NCBI RefSeq assembly: GCF_030697375.1
Contig: NZ_JAUYQD010000004.1
Span: 93,320-157,319 of the forward strand
Direction of reading: 5' to 3'
DNA: 64,000 nt
From: Rhodoferax sp.
GTDB lineage: Bacteria > Pseudomonadota > Gammaproteobacteria > Burkholderiales > Burkholderiaceae_C
Shown here: positions 9,266 through 18,230 of the stretch, piece after piece
Layout of the letters: each line of letters begins with the position of its first letter
Position numbering within the stretch: the stretch's first letter is position 1
Notes under the pieces: model-generated
Told to the model about the DNA's origin: nothing
The model's input: only the letters and a program-made list of their open reading frames with translations
The model's database searches: none
Made by a program: the position numbers and the translations under genes

Positions 9266-10171
9266 GTGAATACCTACACTCCCAAAATATACCGAGGTAA
9301 ACCTACACTACGGGCCGAGCTGCTTGTCTGGCTACCCATCATTGTCGGGCTGACCGTGCTGTATGTTCCTAGCCTGTATAGCCTGTTCACCGGGATCTGG
9401 CGTCAAGACGAGCAGATGCATGGCCCCATCGTATTGGGCATTTCAGTCTGGCTGCTGTACCGCAACTGGGCTGCCATGGAGCTGGCCGCCTATGACCGGA
9501 GCAGCAATAATTGGGGCTGGCCAATGTTGGCAGTTGGCCTGCTGCTATACGCATTGGGGCGATCACAAGACATTCAGATGTTTGAAATTGGCTCAGCTAT
9601 ATGGCTGCTGGCCGGTTTATTGCTATTGCAGCGTGGCGTGGCTGCGTTCAAGGTGCAGTGGTTTGCGCTGTTCTTCATGTTGTTTATGGTGCCGCTCCCT
9701 GGTGCGGTTGTGGACACTGTAACCATGCCCATGAAAATGGCGGTATCGTATGCTGCCGAGCACGTGCTTTTTTGGGCGGGCTACCCCATAGGGCGCAATG
9801 GCGTTATTTTACAAATTGGCCAGTACATGCTGCTGGTGGCCGACGCCTGCGCGGGTTTGCATACCTTGCTCACACTGGAAGCGCTGGGCTTGCTCTACCT
9901 GAACATTGTCCGACGTGATTCGTTTTTTAGAAACGTGGGCTTGGCCACACTGATTATTCCCATCTCATTTACCGCCAACGTCATCCGGGTTATGACGCTC
10001 AGCCTGATTACATACCACTTTGGTGACGAAGCCGGTCAGGGCTTTTTGCATGGATTTGCGGGCATGGTGCTGTTTTTAAGTGCGCTGCTGCTCATCATCT
10101 GCTTTGACACCGCTCTGCAAATCTTTGAAGCGTTCCGCCTACGCCAGGCCACACTGGCACACGCAAATTAA
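9266..10171 (+). CDS. xrtB: Exosortase B
   Basis: Multi-spanning inner-membrane protein of 301 residues, the presumed transpeptidase for PEP-CTERM proteins. The exosortase triad is visible: Cys195 (VADACAGLHT), Arg241 (TANVIRVMT) and His262 (GFLHGFAG). The best start is GTG 9266, with only a weak ribosome site. The DACAGL context and the neighbours EpsG and EpsI mark the B subtype. Likely substrates are the two PEP-CTERM proteins at 0.1-1.4 kb, and probably others elsewhere in the genome. Confidence 0.93.
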   Translation: MNTYTPKIYRGKPTLRAELLVWLPIIVGLTVLYVPSLYSLFTGIWRQDEQMHGPIVLGISVWLLYRNWAAMELAAYDRSSNNWGWPMLAVGLLLYALGRSQDIQMFEIGSAIWLLAGLLLLQRGVAAFKVQWFALFFMLFMVPLPGAVVDTVTMPMKMAVSYAAEHVLFWAGYPIGRNGVILQIGQYMLLVADACAGLHTLLTLEALGLLYLNIVRRDSFFRNVGLATLIIPISFTANVIRVMTLSLITYHFGDEAGQGFLHGFAGMVLFLSALLLIICFDTALQIFEAFRLRQATLAHAN

Positions 10172-10176
10172 TCACC

Positions 10177-10860
10177 ATGCAAGAACAAACCAAGTCTTGG
10201 GCACTTGCCATTCTCATGCTTAGCGCCGCACTGACGGGATGGGCACTGCAGCCCCGCGCCCTTATGTCCGACCAGCACGGCAAAGTTGCGCTGGCCCAAC
10301 TCATCCCCACTGAGTTTGGCGACTGGAAAGAGCTGCCACAAACCAGCCGCCAAATCGTCAACCCCCAGCAAGCCGCTATCCTGGATGCCATCTACTCCGA
10401 GACGCTTTCTCGGGTGTACGTGAACACCAGTGGCACAACCGTCATGCTGTCCCTGGCCTACGGCGCGAACCAGTCCCGAGACCTGCAGATTCATCGTCCT
10501 GAAGTCTGCTACTCCGCGCAAGGCTTTCAAATCATCAGCACCCAAAAAACCAGCATCCACACCGGCGTGGGTGACATCCCTGCCATGCACTTGGTGGCCA
10601 AGCTGGGGCAACGCAATGAACCTATCACTTACTGGGTGCGCATTGGCGAAAAAGTGGTGCGAGGCAACTTAGAACAAGGCTTTGCCCGCTTGGGCTACGG
10701 ACTCAACGGCATGGTGGCTGATGGCATATTGTTCCGCGTCTCCAGCATCTCCGCAGAGACCGACAGGGCCCACGCAACACAAAAGCAATTCATCGGCGAC
10801 CTGCTCAACGCCTCACCGGAACCCACGAAAACATACCTTCTAGGCAAGGCCGCGTCCTGA
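10177..10860 (+). CDS. epsI: Exosortase-associated protein EpsI
   Basis: Protein of 227 residues with one N-terminal signal or membrane anchor (LAILMLSAALTGWAL) and an EpsI domain. Recognisable parts are the PTEFGDWKE opening, the LQIHRPEVCYSAQGFQI block with its Cys, and YWVRIGEKVVRGN. It follows xrtB by 5 nt, the usual partnership. EpsI is needed for EPS production in related systems, but its biochemical role is unknown. Confidence 0.9.
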   Translation: MQEQTKSWALAILMLSAALTGWALQPRALMSDQHGKVALAQLIPTEFGDWKELPQTSRQIVNPQQAAILDAIYSETLSRVYVNTSGTTVMLSLAYGANQSRDLQIHRPEVCYSAQGFQIISTQKTSIHTGVGDIPAMHLVAKLGQRNEPITYWVRIGEKVVRGNLEQGFARLGYGLNGMVADGILFRVSSISAETDRAHATQKQFIGDLLNASPEPTKTYLLGKAAS

Positions 10861-10861
10861 G

Positions 10862-11860
10862 ATGAAAGCTGGCATACCCCCGGCCGAACGCGAAGAACAC
10901 TCCGCCCCCCTCGTCTCAGTCATCATCGTCAACTACAACGGCTTGCGTTTCATGGAGGAGTGCATCCAGTCGCTCGACCATGCTTTTGACAAATATCGCA
11001 TTGAAATTGTCGTGGTAGACAATGCGTCATCCGATGGCAGTCAAGACTGGTTACGTACGCGGCAAGATATTGTTTACATAGAGTCCAAGGAGAACACCGG
11101 GTTCACCGGGGGCAATAACCTGGGGGCCTCGCACGCCAGGGGAAGTCGGTTTCTTTTCATCAACAACGACACTCGGACCATCAGCCAGCTAGACCCATTG
11201 GTCAACCTACTGGACAACCCCCACGTAGGTCTGGTCGCCTGCCGTCTGCAATACGGCAACCAAAGCCAACAATTTTCTTTCGGGTTTGACCACCGCCCCA
11301 TCCGCATCGCCCTGTCGTGGCTGGGGGTCGAAAAATGGCACATGCTGCCCAGCATATTTCGCCGCTTGGAAACAAATCCCGCAGCCTATTTGCAAGACCA
11401 CTCTAACCTCGGATGGGTCTCTGGCGCATGCTTTGCAATGCGGGCTACCGACTGGGCTGCGCTCGGAGGATTTGACACTGGCTTCTTCATGTACTGCGAA
11501 GACGTAGACCTCTGCATGCGCGTTCGTCAACGCGGCCTACGCGTCGCCTACATTGCCAATTGCCAGGTCATTCACTACGAAGGGGCAGGCAAAGCCTGGA
11601 TAGGCCAGGCCGCCCTGAAGCGCACCGTACGCTCCTACCAAATTTTTACGCAAAAACACTACGGCTCGACGGCAACCACCTTGCTATCCCTATGGCTAGG
11701 CGGACTGTTTTTACTGCGTTCTGCTGCTTTTGGCATCCTCTCCTTTTTAGACAGTGGCAAGAGCGCCGTTCGCCAAGAGAAGGCCGCAGGGTTTTGGCAA
11801 GCCGCGACGCTGTTGCTCACATCCCTTGCGCCCTCAGCGACGCGCGCCCCCAACCCATGA
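10862..11860 (+). CDS. Family 2 glycosyltransferase (rhamnosyltransferase-like)
   Basis: Protein of 332 residues with a GT-A fold. The N-terminal motif is SVIIVNYNGLRFMEECIQSL. DXD-type residues occur in FINNDTRT, and the acceptor-side motif is MYCEDVDLCMRVRQRG, as in WbbL-type enzymes. A hydrophobic segment near residues 275-300 suggests membrane association. It probably adds one sugar to the lipid-linked repeat unit. The rfb genes downstream make dTDP-rhamnose a plausible donor. It is coupled to the next gene by ATGA. Confidence 0.87.
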   Translation: MKAGIPPAEREEHSAPLVSVIIVNYNGLRFMEECIQSLDHAFDKYRIEIVVVDNASSDGSQDWLRTRQDIVYIESKENTGFTGGNNLGASHARGSRFLFINNDTRTISQLDPLVNLLDNPHVGLVACRLQYGNQSQQFSFGFDHRPIRIALSWLGVEKWHMLPSIFRRLETNPAAYLQDHSNLGWVSGACFAMRATDWAALGGFDTGFFMYCEDVDLCMRVRQRGLRVAYIANCQVIHYEGAGKAWIGQAALKRTVRSYQIFTQKHYGSTATTLLSLWLGGLFLLRSAAFGILSFLDSGKSAVRQEKAAGFWQAATLLLTSLAPSATRAPNP

Positions 11861-13164
11861 GCAAAGCCAGACTCTTGGTGATCGCACTGGTGTTGCTCAC
11901 CCTGCTCAGTTCATTTATAAAAACATTATTTGGCACCGTAGGGTTGCCCAACGTCATGCCAGCGCTACGCGATCCGTTACTCGTAGGAATGGCTTTTTAT
12001 GGCGTAGGCCAATTGGACTTTTTCACTTCACGCAAATGGACCTTACTACTGGGAACCACCGTTGGATTTGTAGTGCCCTACCTGTTTGTAGCCATGCTGG
12101 AAGACAGGGCCATCGTTGGGTTTTATTACATTCGCATCTACCTACTTCCCTTCCTATTCTTTATCGGCACTCTGGGCATATTCAACAGTACCGAGCGAAG
12201 CGATCTGCCACGCGCTCTCCTAAGGTTCTTCATCCACTGGAATAACCTGCTCTTTGCCATAGCTGCCGCTGTATACGCGCTACTCCAAACCGTGCCATCC
12301 ATACGCACCACGCTGTTCGGACCCGACCTACTGCCTAGCGCTTGGTACATATCTGGTGGAACATGGATGCGCATGGGCTTGCCATTGTCTGGCCCCAACA
12401 CACTTGGCCTAGTTTTTGCACTCAATGCGTTTCTCTTCTTGGGTATCTTGCTTACACAAAAGACGCTGCTGCTGCGACTCCATATCAGCCCCCGCACCAT
12501 ACTTTTTAGCGCACTGCTCGCCGTCGCAGGGCTACTCTTGTCCTTTTCACGCAGCAGTTTGTTGCTGCTATTCGTGGCGGTCCCTCTGTTTATGTTGACC
12601 CCGGGTGCAATGACATTTACCAAGTTCTTAAAAGTCACCTTTGGGGGCTTGTGCATGCTAGGCCTTCTATTGGTATTGGCCCTGGTTGTCGACGAGGCAA
12701 GCAACGGATTTATCACCCGCTGGGTGGTTCTCAATACGTCACTCAGTGACCCATCTATGGTGGGTCACTTTCGCAGCATTGCTGACGCCATGGACAAGTT
12801 GCATGAGTACATGCTGTGGGGCTACCCCAAAGGCACGGTAGGACCCAAGGCCATCATGTTCACAGGCATCGCCAACAACGTAGAAAACAGCTTTCTGGCA
12901 GTCATCTACGACATGGGGCTATTTTTGGGCGCCCTATATGGTTTGGCCGTAGCCGCCCTGTTTGCCACTGGCTACCGAAACCGCCTGCAACTGATTCTGC
13001 TGGTGAGTTTTTTCCCGCCTTGCTTCTTACTGCCCTATGTCTTTGAAGCCGACGCGCTGATCTATTTGGCCTTTGTCTACCTCGCTCTGGGTGCACTACT
13101 CTCAGACCACGCAGAACAAAAAGCAACTGCACCACGACGAAGCTACGCGCTTCATCCCGCGTAA
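11857..13164 (+). CDS. O-antigen ligase/polymerase family membrane protein (Wzy-like)
   Basis: About 435 residues with roughly ten or more membrane segments and the long periplasmic loop typical of the O-antigen ligase/Wzy family. The LLSFSRSSLLLL segment is like the conserved SRG/SRS region of these proteins. The start at 11857 was chosen because it gives an ATGA overlap with the glycosyltransferase; a longer reading upstream would run through that gene. It is the only obvious polymerase in the locus and most likely joins repeat units at the periplasmic face. Confidence 0.8.
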   Translation: MSKARLLVIALVLLTLLSSFIKTLFGTVGLPNVMPALRDPLLVGMAFYGVGQLDFFTSRKWTLLLGTTVGFVVPYLFVAMLEDRAIVGFYYIRIYLLPFLFFIGTLGIFNSTERSDLPRALLRFFIHWNNLLFAIAAAVYALLQTVPSIRTTLFGPDLLPSAWYISGGTWMRMGLPLSGPNTLGLVFALNAFLFLGILLTQKTLLLRLHISPRTILFSALLAVAGLLLSFSRSSLLLLFVAVPLFMLTPGAMTFTKFLKVTFGGLCMLGLLLVLALVVDEASNGFITRWVVLNTSLSDPSMVGHFRSIADAMDKLHEYMLWGYPKGTVGPKAIMFTGIANNVENSFLAVIYDMGLFLGALYGLAVAALFATGYRNRLQLILLVSFFPPCFLLPYVFEADALIYLAFVYLALGALLSDHAEQKATAPRRSYALHPA

Positions 13165-13175
13165 GACAACGACGT

Positions 13176-14390
13176 ATGAAGATACTTTTGCTTGCGCCCT
13201 TCCCCTACGGAACGGCATCGGGTCAAGGCGGTGCTACGGTTTGCTTCAAAGCACTCAAGGCCCTGGCCGCGCAACATGAGGTACATGTACTTTGTTTTTC
13301 CACGGGCTCTGAAAATGACCACGCGGCAGTCATTGAAATGGGAAAATACGCCAAAAGCGTACAAAACGTGCTCCTTCGCGTGAGCAAATGGAAAGTTTTT
13401 CAAGCCAAGCTGCGCAGTGTGTTTATGCCAACACCAGAGCATGCAATCTACTTTGAGTCGGGTGAATTTGAAAATGCCCTGAAACAGTCTCTGCACTTCA
13501 TTGCACCCGCTCTGGCAATGACCCAGTTTCCCCAGATGGCCCAGTACCTCGCGCTTTGCCGCGGCATCACCACAGTGCATGATGTTCAAGACGCATTCTC
13601 GGTATCCTGGTATCGCCGTGCCCAAACTGCTCCTAAGGGCGCACGCCGGTGGTATGCCCTGAAACAGTGGCGCAACTGGGTGCACTACGAGTGCCTGCAC
13701 TACCCCCTGGCCACCCAGTGCTGGACCCTCAGCGAACAAGATCGCTATGGTCTCACCGCCTTCGCACCCCGGCTCAGCGCTATCAGCATGGGGTTGCCTC
13801 TGACCGACCAGTTCGCCGCCGCAAAATCCACCAGCAACGGCAAAGTCGGGTTCATTGCCTCGTTCGGGCATCCTCCCAACCTGGAGGCGATGGAGTTTTT
13901 AATGCACCACATTGCCCCCCTTGTGTATGCCAGGCTACCGCATGTGGAATTTTTGATCGCGGGACGTGAACCGCCGCAAGGCTGGGTACAAGCCGCGCCT
14001 GCCAATATCAAATTCATCGGTTACGTTGCGTCGCTGCAAAATTTTTATGACAGCTGCGATCTCATCATCGCCCCCCTGATGTCTGGAGGGGGCGTCAAAA
14101 TCAAAGTAGCGGAAGCGCTTTGCTTTGGCAAGGCCCTGGTCACAACCCCGGTGGGGGCCGAAGGCATACCTATTGAAAACGGGGTGCACTGCCTTGTCGA
14201 AGGCGATCCCACCCGATTTGCCGACGCCGTGTGCAAACTGATGGCATCAGCACCGGAGCGAGACCGCTTGGCCACAGCCGGCGTGGCAATGGCCAGTCAG
14301 GTGTTCGCAACCAGCGCGTGGGCGAACCGCGCAAACCGCCAACTGCACCGCTTGGCGGAGTGTCAAGCCCTGGGCGCAAGCCATGACTGA
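13176..14390 (+). CDS. Family 4 glycosyltransferase
   Basis: Protein of 404 residues with a GT-B fold. The N-terminal half starts MKILLLAPFPYGTASGQGG. The C-terminal donor domain contains GFIASFGHPPNLEAMEFL, the DLIIAPLMSGGGVKIKVAEA motif and a KALVTTPVGAEGI block, all typical of GT4 enzymes. Probably cytoplasmic, adding a sugar to the repeat unit; the donor is unknown. It overlaps the flippase fusion gene by 8 nt. Confidence 0.87.
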   Translation: MKILLLAPFPYGTASGQGGATVCFKALKALAAQHEVHVLCFSTGSENDHAAVIEMGKYAKSVQNVLLRVSKWKVFQAKLRSVFMPTPEHAIYFESGEFENALKQSLHFIAPALAMTQFPQMAQYLALCRGITTVHDVQDAFSVSWYRRAQTAPKGARRWYALKQWRNWVHYECLHYPLATQCWTLSEQDRYGLTAFAPRLSAISMGLPLTDQFAAAKSTSNGKVGFIASFGHPPNLEAMEFLMHHIAPLVYARLPHVEFLIAGREPPQGWVQAAPANIKFIGYVASLQNFYDSCDLIIAPLMSGGGVKIKVAEALCFGKALVTTPVGAEGIPIENGVHCLVEGDPTRFADAVCKLMASAPERDRLATAGVAMASQVFATSAWANRANRQLHRLAECQALGASHD

Positions 14391-17085
14391 GCAAAACAAA
14401 TTCGGATCGGGCGTGCTGTGGGCGTATCTGCAGTCGTGGATAGCCCGAGGCATTACCACGGTGAGCTTCTTGGTTGTTGGCTGGCACCTTGGTCCAACCG
14501 AATTTGGACTGTTTTCTGTTGTTGCAGCCACCTTGATGCTCGCCGAATTGCTCTGTGAACAAACCCTGTCGCAGACGGTGGTTCAGCTGGGAAAAATCAA
14601 TACAGACAACCTGTCCGCCGTCTTTTTCATCGGCCTTGGCGGCGGCTTGGTTTTTGCCTGCGCCTTAGGTTTAGGTGCCAATCAAATTGCCGAATTCTTT
14701 TCTGCGCCAGAGCTGGCGAATCTGCTGCAGGCCGCCGCGCTGTGTCCGGTGTTGATCGGACTTTCCGCAGTACCCATAGGTTTGTTACGCCGAGACCTTG
14801 CGTTCAAGGTACTTGCCCAACGCACCGTGCTCAGCAGCGGCATTTCCTCGGCGCTGGGTATTGCATTGGTTATCACAGGCTTCGGTGCCTGGGGCTTGGT
14901 CCTTCAAGCCATTTTGTATTACGCGATAGGGCTGGCCGTTCTTTGGCGACATTGTCCCTGGCGACCTGCCCGCGGTGCCCACCTGTATGCCATGAAAGAC
15001 GTCGGGAAACTGGCGATATGGAACACGGCCAACAAGTTTGCGGACTTCGCAGAGACCCGGGGCATTGAGCTCCTGGTGGGCAGCATGGGCGGCATGCAAG
15101 CATTGGGCGTGTTTGCCTTTGCCAACAAATTGGCGCAAACAGCTTTTCAAACCATCTCGTCTCCCGCCCTGGAGGTCGTTTTCGCTGAAGTGGCGCGGCA
15201 CAAGGAAACAGAGGGCATCCGACAGGCCGTCCGCAACGGACAGCTCATCATTGCCACCGTGCCGTCCGGTTTCATGTTGGGTTTGGCTTGTATTGCAACG
15301 CCTCTCTTGACACTTCTGTACGGAGACCGTTGGGTTGCTGCAGCAGAGCCTCTTTCCATTTTGTCCATCGCTTTTATGGCGCGGGGCTTGCTCTACGTTT
15401 TGGGGTCCGCGTTGCTTGCCCTCAGTGCATCACGCACAACGACGCTGATTGCGTCTTTGCGCGCGGGGCTAACGGTCACCTTTTGTTACCTGGCCTTGCG
15501 CCAAGGTGCCCAAGCCAGCGGTGCGGCTTGGAGCTTTCTGGTATCTGCGCTGCTGGTAGCCCCCATCTCTTCAGTCGTTTTATCCCAAAAAATAGGTGTA
15601 TCCGTGAAAGCTCTCGTCGCAGTCCCTTTGAAAGTATGCATTGCTTCCCTCGCAGGAATTGCCGTCATGCGCGCCGGGCGTTTGGTTGGTGACGGTGCAA
15701 TCGCCACCATTGCCTTTGCGGTGCTGGCAGGCATGTTTTTCTTGTGGATGGTCCTTGTACTCAATGCAGGTTTGATTGCACATAGCCTCAAGAGCGCCAA
15801 CCAAATGGGGCCCGTGGGCAAGCTTTTGCACGTGATCTACAAGGCAGCCCGCCAGTTACTGGTGCTCAGAGAGTGGTTGCGTCTGATCTGGTTTGAAATG
15901 ACGCTCAGGATGTCTGCGTATGTGCACCGTAGCAAGAGCCACACTGCGTGCAATGTCCTGTTAGTACCAGCGGACACTTCGGAACTGGATGGATCTTTAG
16001 GAGATCAGGCTTTGCTTCTAGGCTTTGGCACGCTGAGAAACGCCAACACCCTCAAGTTCGTGGTGTCAGAGACGTTCCGAACCAGCGAAGTTTTTTCGTC
16101 CATCCGTTTTATCCGCGCTTGGAGTGGTGTCTGGGCCGGCTGGATTTTGGGAAAACAAATCAGAACAACAAAAGAGCTCTATGTCATTGGCGCGGACGTC
16201 ATGGACGGCTACTACAGTTCCGCAGTCAGCCGACAACGTTTGATTCTTGCCCGTGTTTTCAGCCAAGCCAACCGGAGTTGCGGGGTGCTGAGTTTCAGTT
16301 TCAATGCAGCGCCTCATCCTGAGGTGGTCAAGGAATTCCAAAGCCTGCCGAAAATCGTCCGTATTTGTTTGCGTGATGCCGTGTCTTTGGAGCGTTTTGA
16401 ACGATTGGTAGGGCGTCCCGCACAACTGGTCTCTGACTTGGCCTTTTTGGTGCACCCCACCGAAGCATCCGAAGTTGCCACCATCGTTAAGCCTTGGGTA
16501 AGCGCGCAACGGCAGTCTGGCCGACGCATTCTGGGCATCAACGTGAATCCTCAGGTGGTAGCCCATTTGGCGTCAGACACCGAACCCGCCATCGCCCGTA
16601 GCGTGGCGCAAGCCTGTGAAACCTTGATAAACAACAACACCAGCGTGGTATTGATTCCGCATGACTTCCGTCCGGGCTGTGCAGACTTGCGCGTCATGGG
16701 TCTGGTGTGGAAGAACTTGTCCGCCGCCGCACTGCGCAACGCCCTGCTTCTGGAAAAACCATTTACGGCGCAAGAGATCAAATCGGTATGCAAAGACTTC
16801 GATTTGGTGTTCAGCGCCCGCATGCATCTGGCCATAGGCGCTCTGTCGGTAGGGACACCCGTTTGCGGCATGCAATACCAGGGGAAATTTGCGGGACTTT
16901 TCCAGCACTTTGCCATGGGCAATGACATTTTCGTGGCTCCAGAAGATGCATTGGACCCGGAGCGCCTGGCAACATTCTTGACCCACCACTTAGACCAATG
17001 CAAGAGTTTGCAGCGGCAGATAGAGGGCAGGATTCACGCCGTGCGTGAACTGGCGCGATTGAACGCACCCCAGGCCAGCGTATGA
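14383..17085 (+). CDS. Fused oligosaccharide flippase (Wzx/PST) and polysaccharide pyruvyltransferase
   Basis: One uninterrupted 900-codon reading frame. Residues 1 to about 470 are a multi-spanning flippase of the PST/MATE type (FGSGVLWAYLQSWIARGITT, GLFSVVAATLMLAELLCEQT, NTANKFADFAETRGIELLVG). A basic linker spans about 480-525. The rest is a WcaK/AmsJ-type pyruvyltransferase (LDGSLGDQALLLGF near 535; VFSARMHLAIGALSVGTPV near 808; YQGKFAGLFQHF near 831). The two activities are normally separate proteins. The fusion would place pyruvylation next to the site where the lipid-linked unit is flipped. The topology should leave the transferase in the cytoplasm. Neighbours overlap on both sides. 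Confidence 0.85.
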   Translation: MTEQNKFGSGVLWAYLQSWIARGITTVSFLVVGWHLGPTEFGLFSVVAATLMLAELLCEQTLSQTVVQLGKINTDNLSAVFFIGLGGGLVFACALGLGANQIAEFFSAPELANLLQAAALCPVLIGLSAVPIGLLRRDLAFKVLAQRTVLSSGISSALGIALVITGFGAWGLVLQAILYYAIGLAVLWRHCPWRPARGAHLYAMKDVGKLAIWNTANKFADFAETRGIELLVGSMGGMQALGVFAFANKLAQTAFQTISSPALEVVFAEVARHKETEGIRQAVRNGQLIIATVPSGFMLGLACIATPLLTLLYGDRWVAAAEPLSILSIAFMARGLLYVLGSALLALSASRTTTLIASLRAGLTVTFCYLALRQGAQASGAAWSFLVSALLVAPISSVVLSQKIGVSVKALVAVPLKVCIASLAGIAVMRAGRLVGDGAIATIAFAVLAGMFFLWMVLVLNAGLIAHSLKSANQMGPVGKLLHVIYKAARQLLVLREWLRLIWFEMTLRMSAYVHRSKSHTACNVLLVPADTSELDGSLGDQALLLGFGTLRNANTLKFVVSETFRTSEVFSSIRFIRAWSGVWAGWILGKQIRTTKELYVIGADVMDGYYSSAVSRQRLILARVFSQANRSCGVLSFSFNAAPHPEVVKEFQSLPKIVRICLRDAVSLERFERLVGRPAQLVSDLAFLVHPTEASEVATIVKPWVSAQRQSGRRILGINVNPQVVAHLASDTEPAIARSVAQACETLINNNTSVVLIPHDFRPGCADLRVMGLVWKNLSAAALRNALLLEKPFTAQEIKSVCKDFDLVFSARMHLAIGALSVGTPVCGMQYQGKFAGLFQHFAMGNDIFVAPEDALDPERLATFLTHHLDQCKSLQRQIEGRIHAVRELARLNAPQASV

Positions 17086-18230
17086 CGTACAGGACCGCCC
17101 CAACCGACGCGCCAGGCAAAAAAATTGGCATCGATTTCCATGTGTTCGACGGCAAATTTCAAGGCTCCCGCACCCATTTGTTGGGCATTTACGCCGAGAT
17201 CGTGGTTTTGTGCCCCCACTTCCAGTTTTTCTTCTTTCTGGAACAAACCGAGGCGCTGGGCGCGATCTCCGCTTTCCAGCGCAGCAATGTCACCATTGTG
17301 CACATGCCGCATGCGAATCCGCTCGTGCGCTTGGCCTGGCAGCTACCCCGGCTGCGAAAGCAGTATCAACTGGACATTCTCCATACGCAGTATGTGTTGC
17401 CGCTGTGGCCCGCCAAAGGCAATGCCGTGACGATTCACGATGTGCTGTTTGAGCCTTTTCCAGAATTCTTCACACCACGCTTTGTGTTGCGTTCGCGCCT
17501 AATGATGCGGTGGGCTGCACGCCATGCGGATATTTTGTTCACCGTTAGCGACTACTCCAAGCAAGAGATTGCCAACCGCTACGGTGTAGAGGCCTGCGAT
17601 ATCAAGGTGGTGCACAACGCGGTGGACACGGCGCACTTTCACCCTGGTGATGAGGGACATGAATTCCTACACCCGCGTGGGCTGATAGCAGGTCAATATT
17701 TCATTACCGTAGGTCGCATTGAGCCTCGAAAAAACCACGCCAGCATATTGCGCGCCTACGCCCGATTGAAAGGCACCCCGCCGCCGCTGGTCATCGTGGG
17801 CCAGCGAGACTTTGGTTATAGCGATTTCGAAGCCACGCTATCTGCCATGCCGCCCAGCCACCAGGTGGTGCTGTTGGCGGATGTTGGCGACTTGGAGCTG
17901 CCCGCACTTTGTCGGCATGCACTTGCCTTCATATATCCGTCATTGGCCGAGGGCTTTGGCATGCCGCCGCTGGAGGGCCTTGCCAGTGGTGTGCCCGTCA
18001 TCACCTCTGCCACCACGGCCATACCCGAGGTGGTGGGAGACGCAGCAATGTTGATTGACCCCACCAAGGTAGAGGAGCTGACCCAGGCACTGCAGCAAAT
18101 CTGTACTGACAGTGATCTGCGAGCCCGTTTGATCAGCAAGGGACTCGCACGCGCACGTCACTACACCTGGAAAAAGTCTGCGCAGGTACAAGCGCACGCA
18201 TTTCAACAGTACTTGGACGCCAACCCATGA
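17082..18230 (+). CDS. Family 4 glycosyltransferase (mannosyltransferase-like)
   Basis: Protein of 382 residues with a complete GT-B donor site: VHNAVDTAHFHP, FITVGRIEPRKNH, and the YPSLAEGFGMPPLEGLASG motif (EX7E glutamates), then VPVITSATTAIPEVVGDAA. Close to enzymes using GDP-mannose, but donor specificity cannot be fixed. The ATG overlaps the end of the fusion gene and the stop overlaps the next start, so it is part of one operon. Confidence 0.88.
   Translation: MTYRTAPTDAPGKKIGIDFHVFDGKFQGSRTHLLGIYAEIVVLCPHFQFFFFLEQTEALGAISAFQRSNVTIVHMPHANPLVRLAWQLPRLRKQYQLDILHTQYVLPLWPAKGNAVTIHDVLFEPFPEFFTPRFVLRSRLMMRWAARHADILFTVSDYSKQEIANRYGVEACDIKVVHNAVDTAHFHPGDEGHEFLHPRGLIAGQYFITVGRIEPRKNHASILRAYARLKGTPPPLVIVGQRDFGYSDFEATLSAMPPSHQVVLLADVGDLELPALCRHALAFIYPSLAEGFGMPPLEGLASGVPVITSATTAIPEVVGDAAMLIDPTKVEELTQALQQICTDSDLRARLISKGLARARHYTWKKSAQVQAHAFQQYLDANP

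Noticed and set aside
12252..12285. Another copy of the interspersed repeat in the Wzy-like gene (ATAGCTGCCGCTGTATACGC)
   Set aside because: Only a short core resembles the element; the left and right arms do not align, so chance similarity is more likely.
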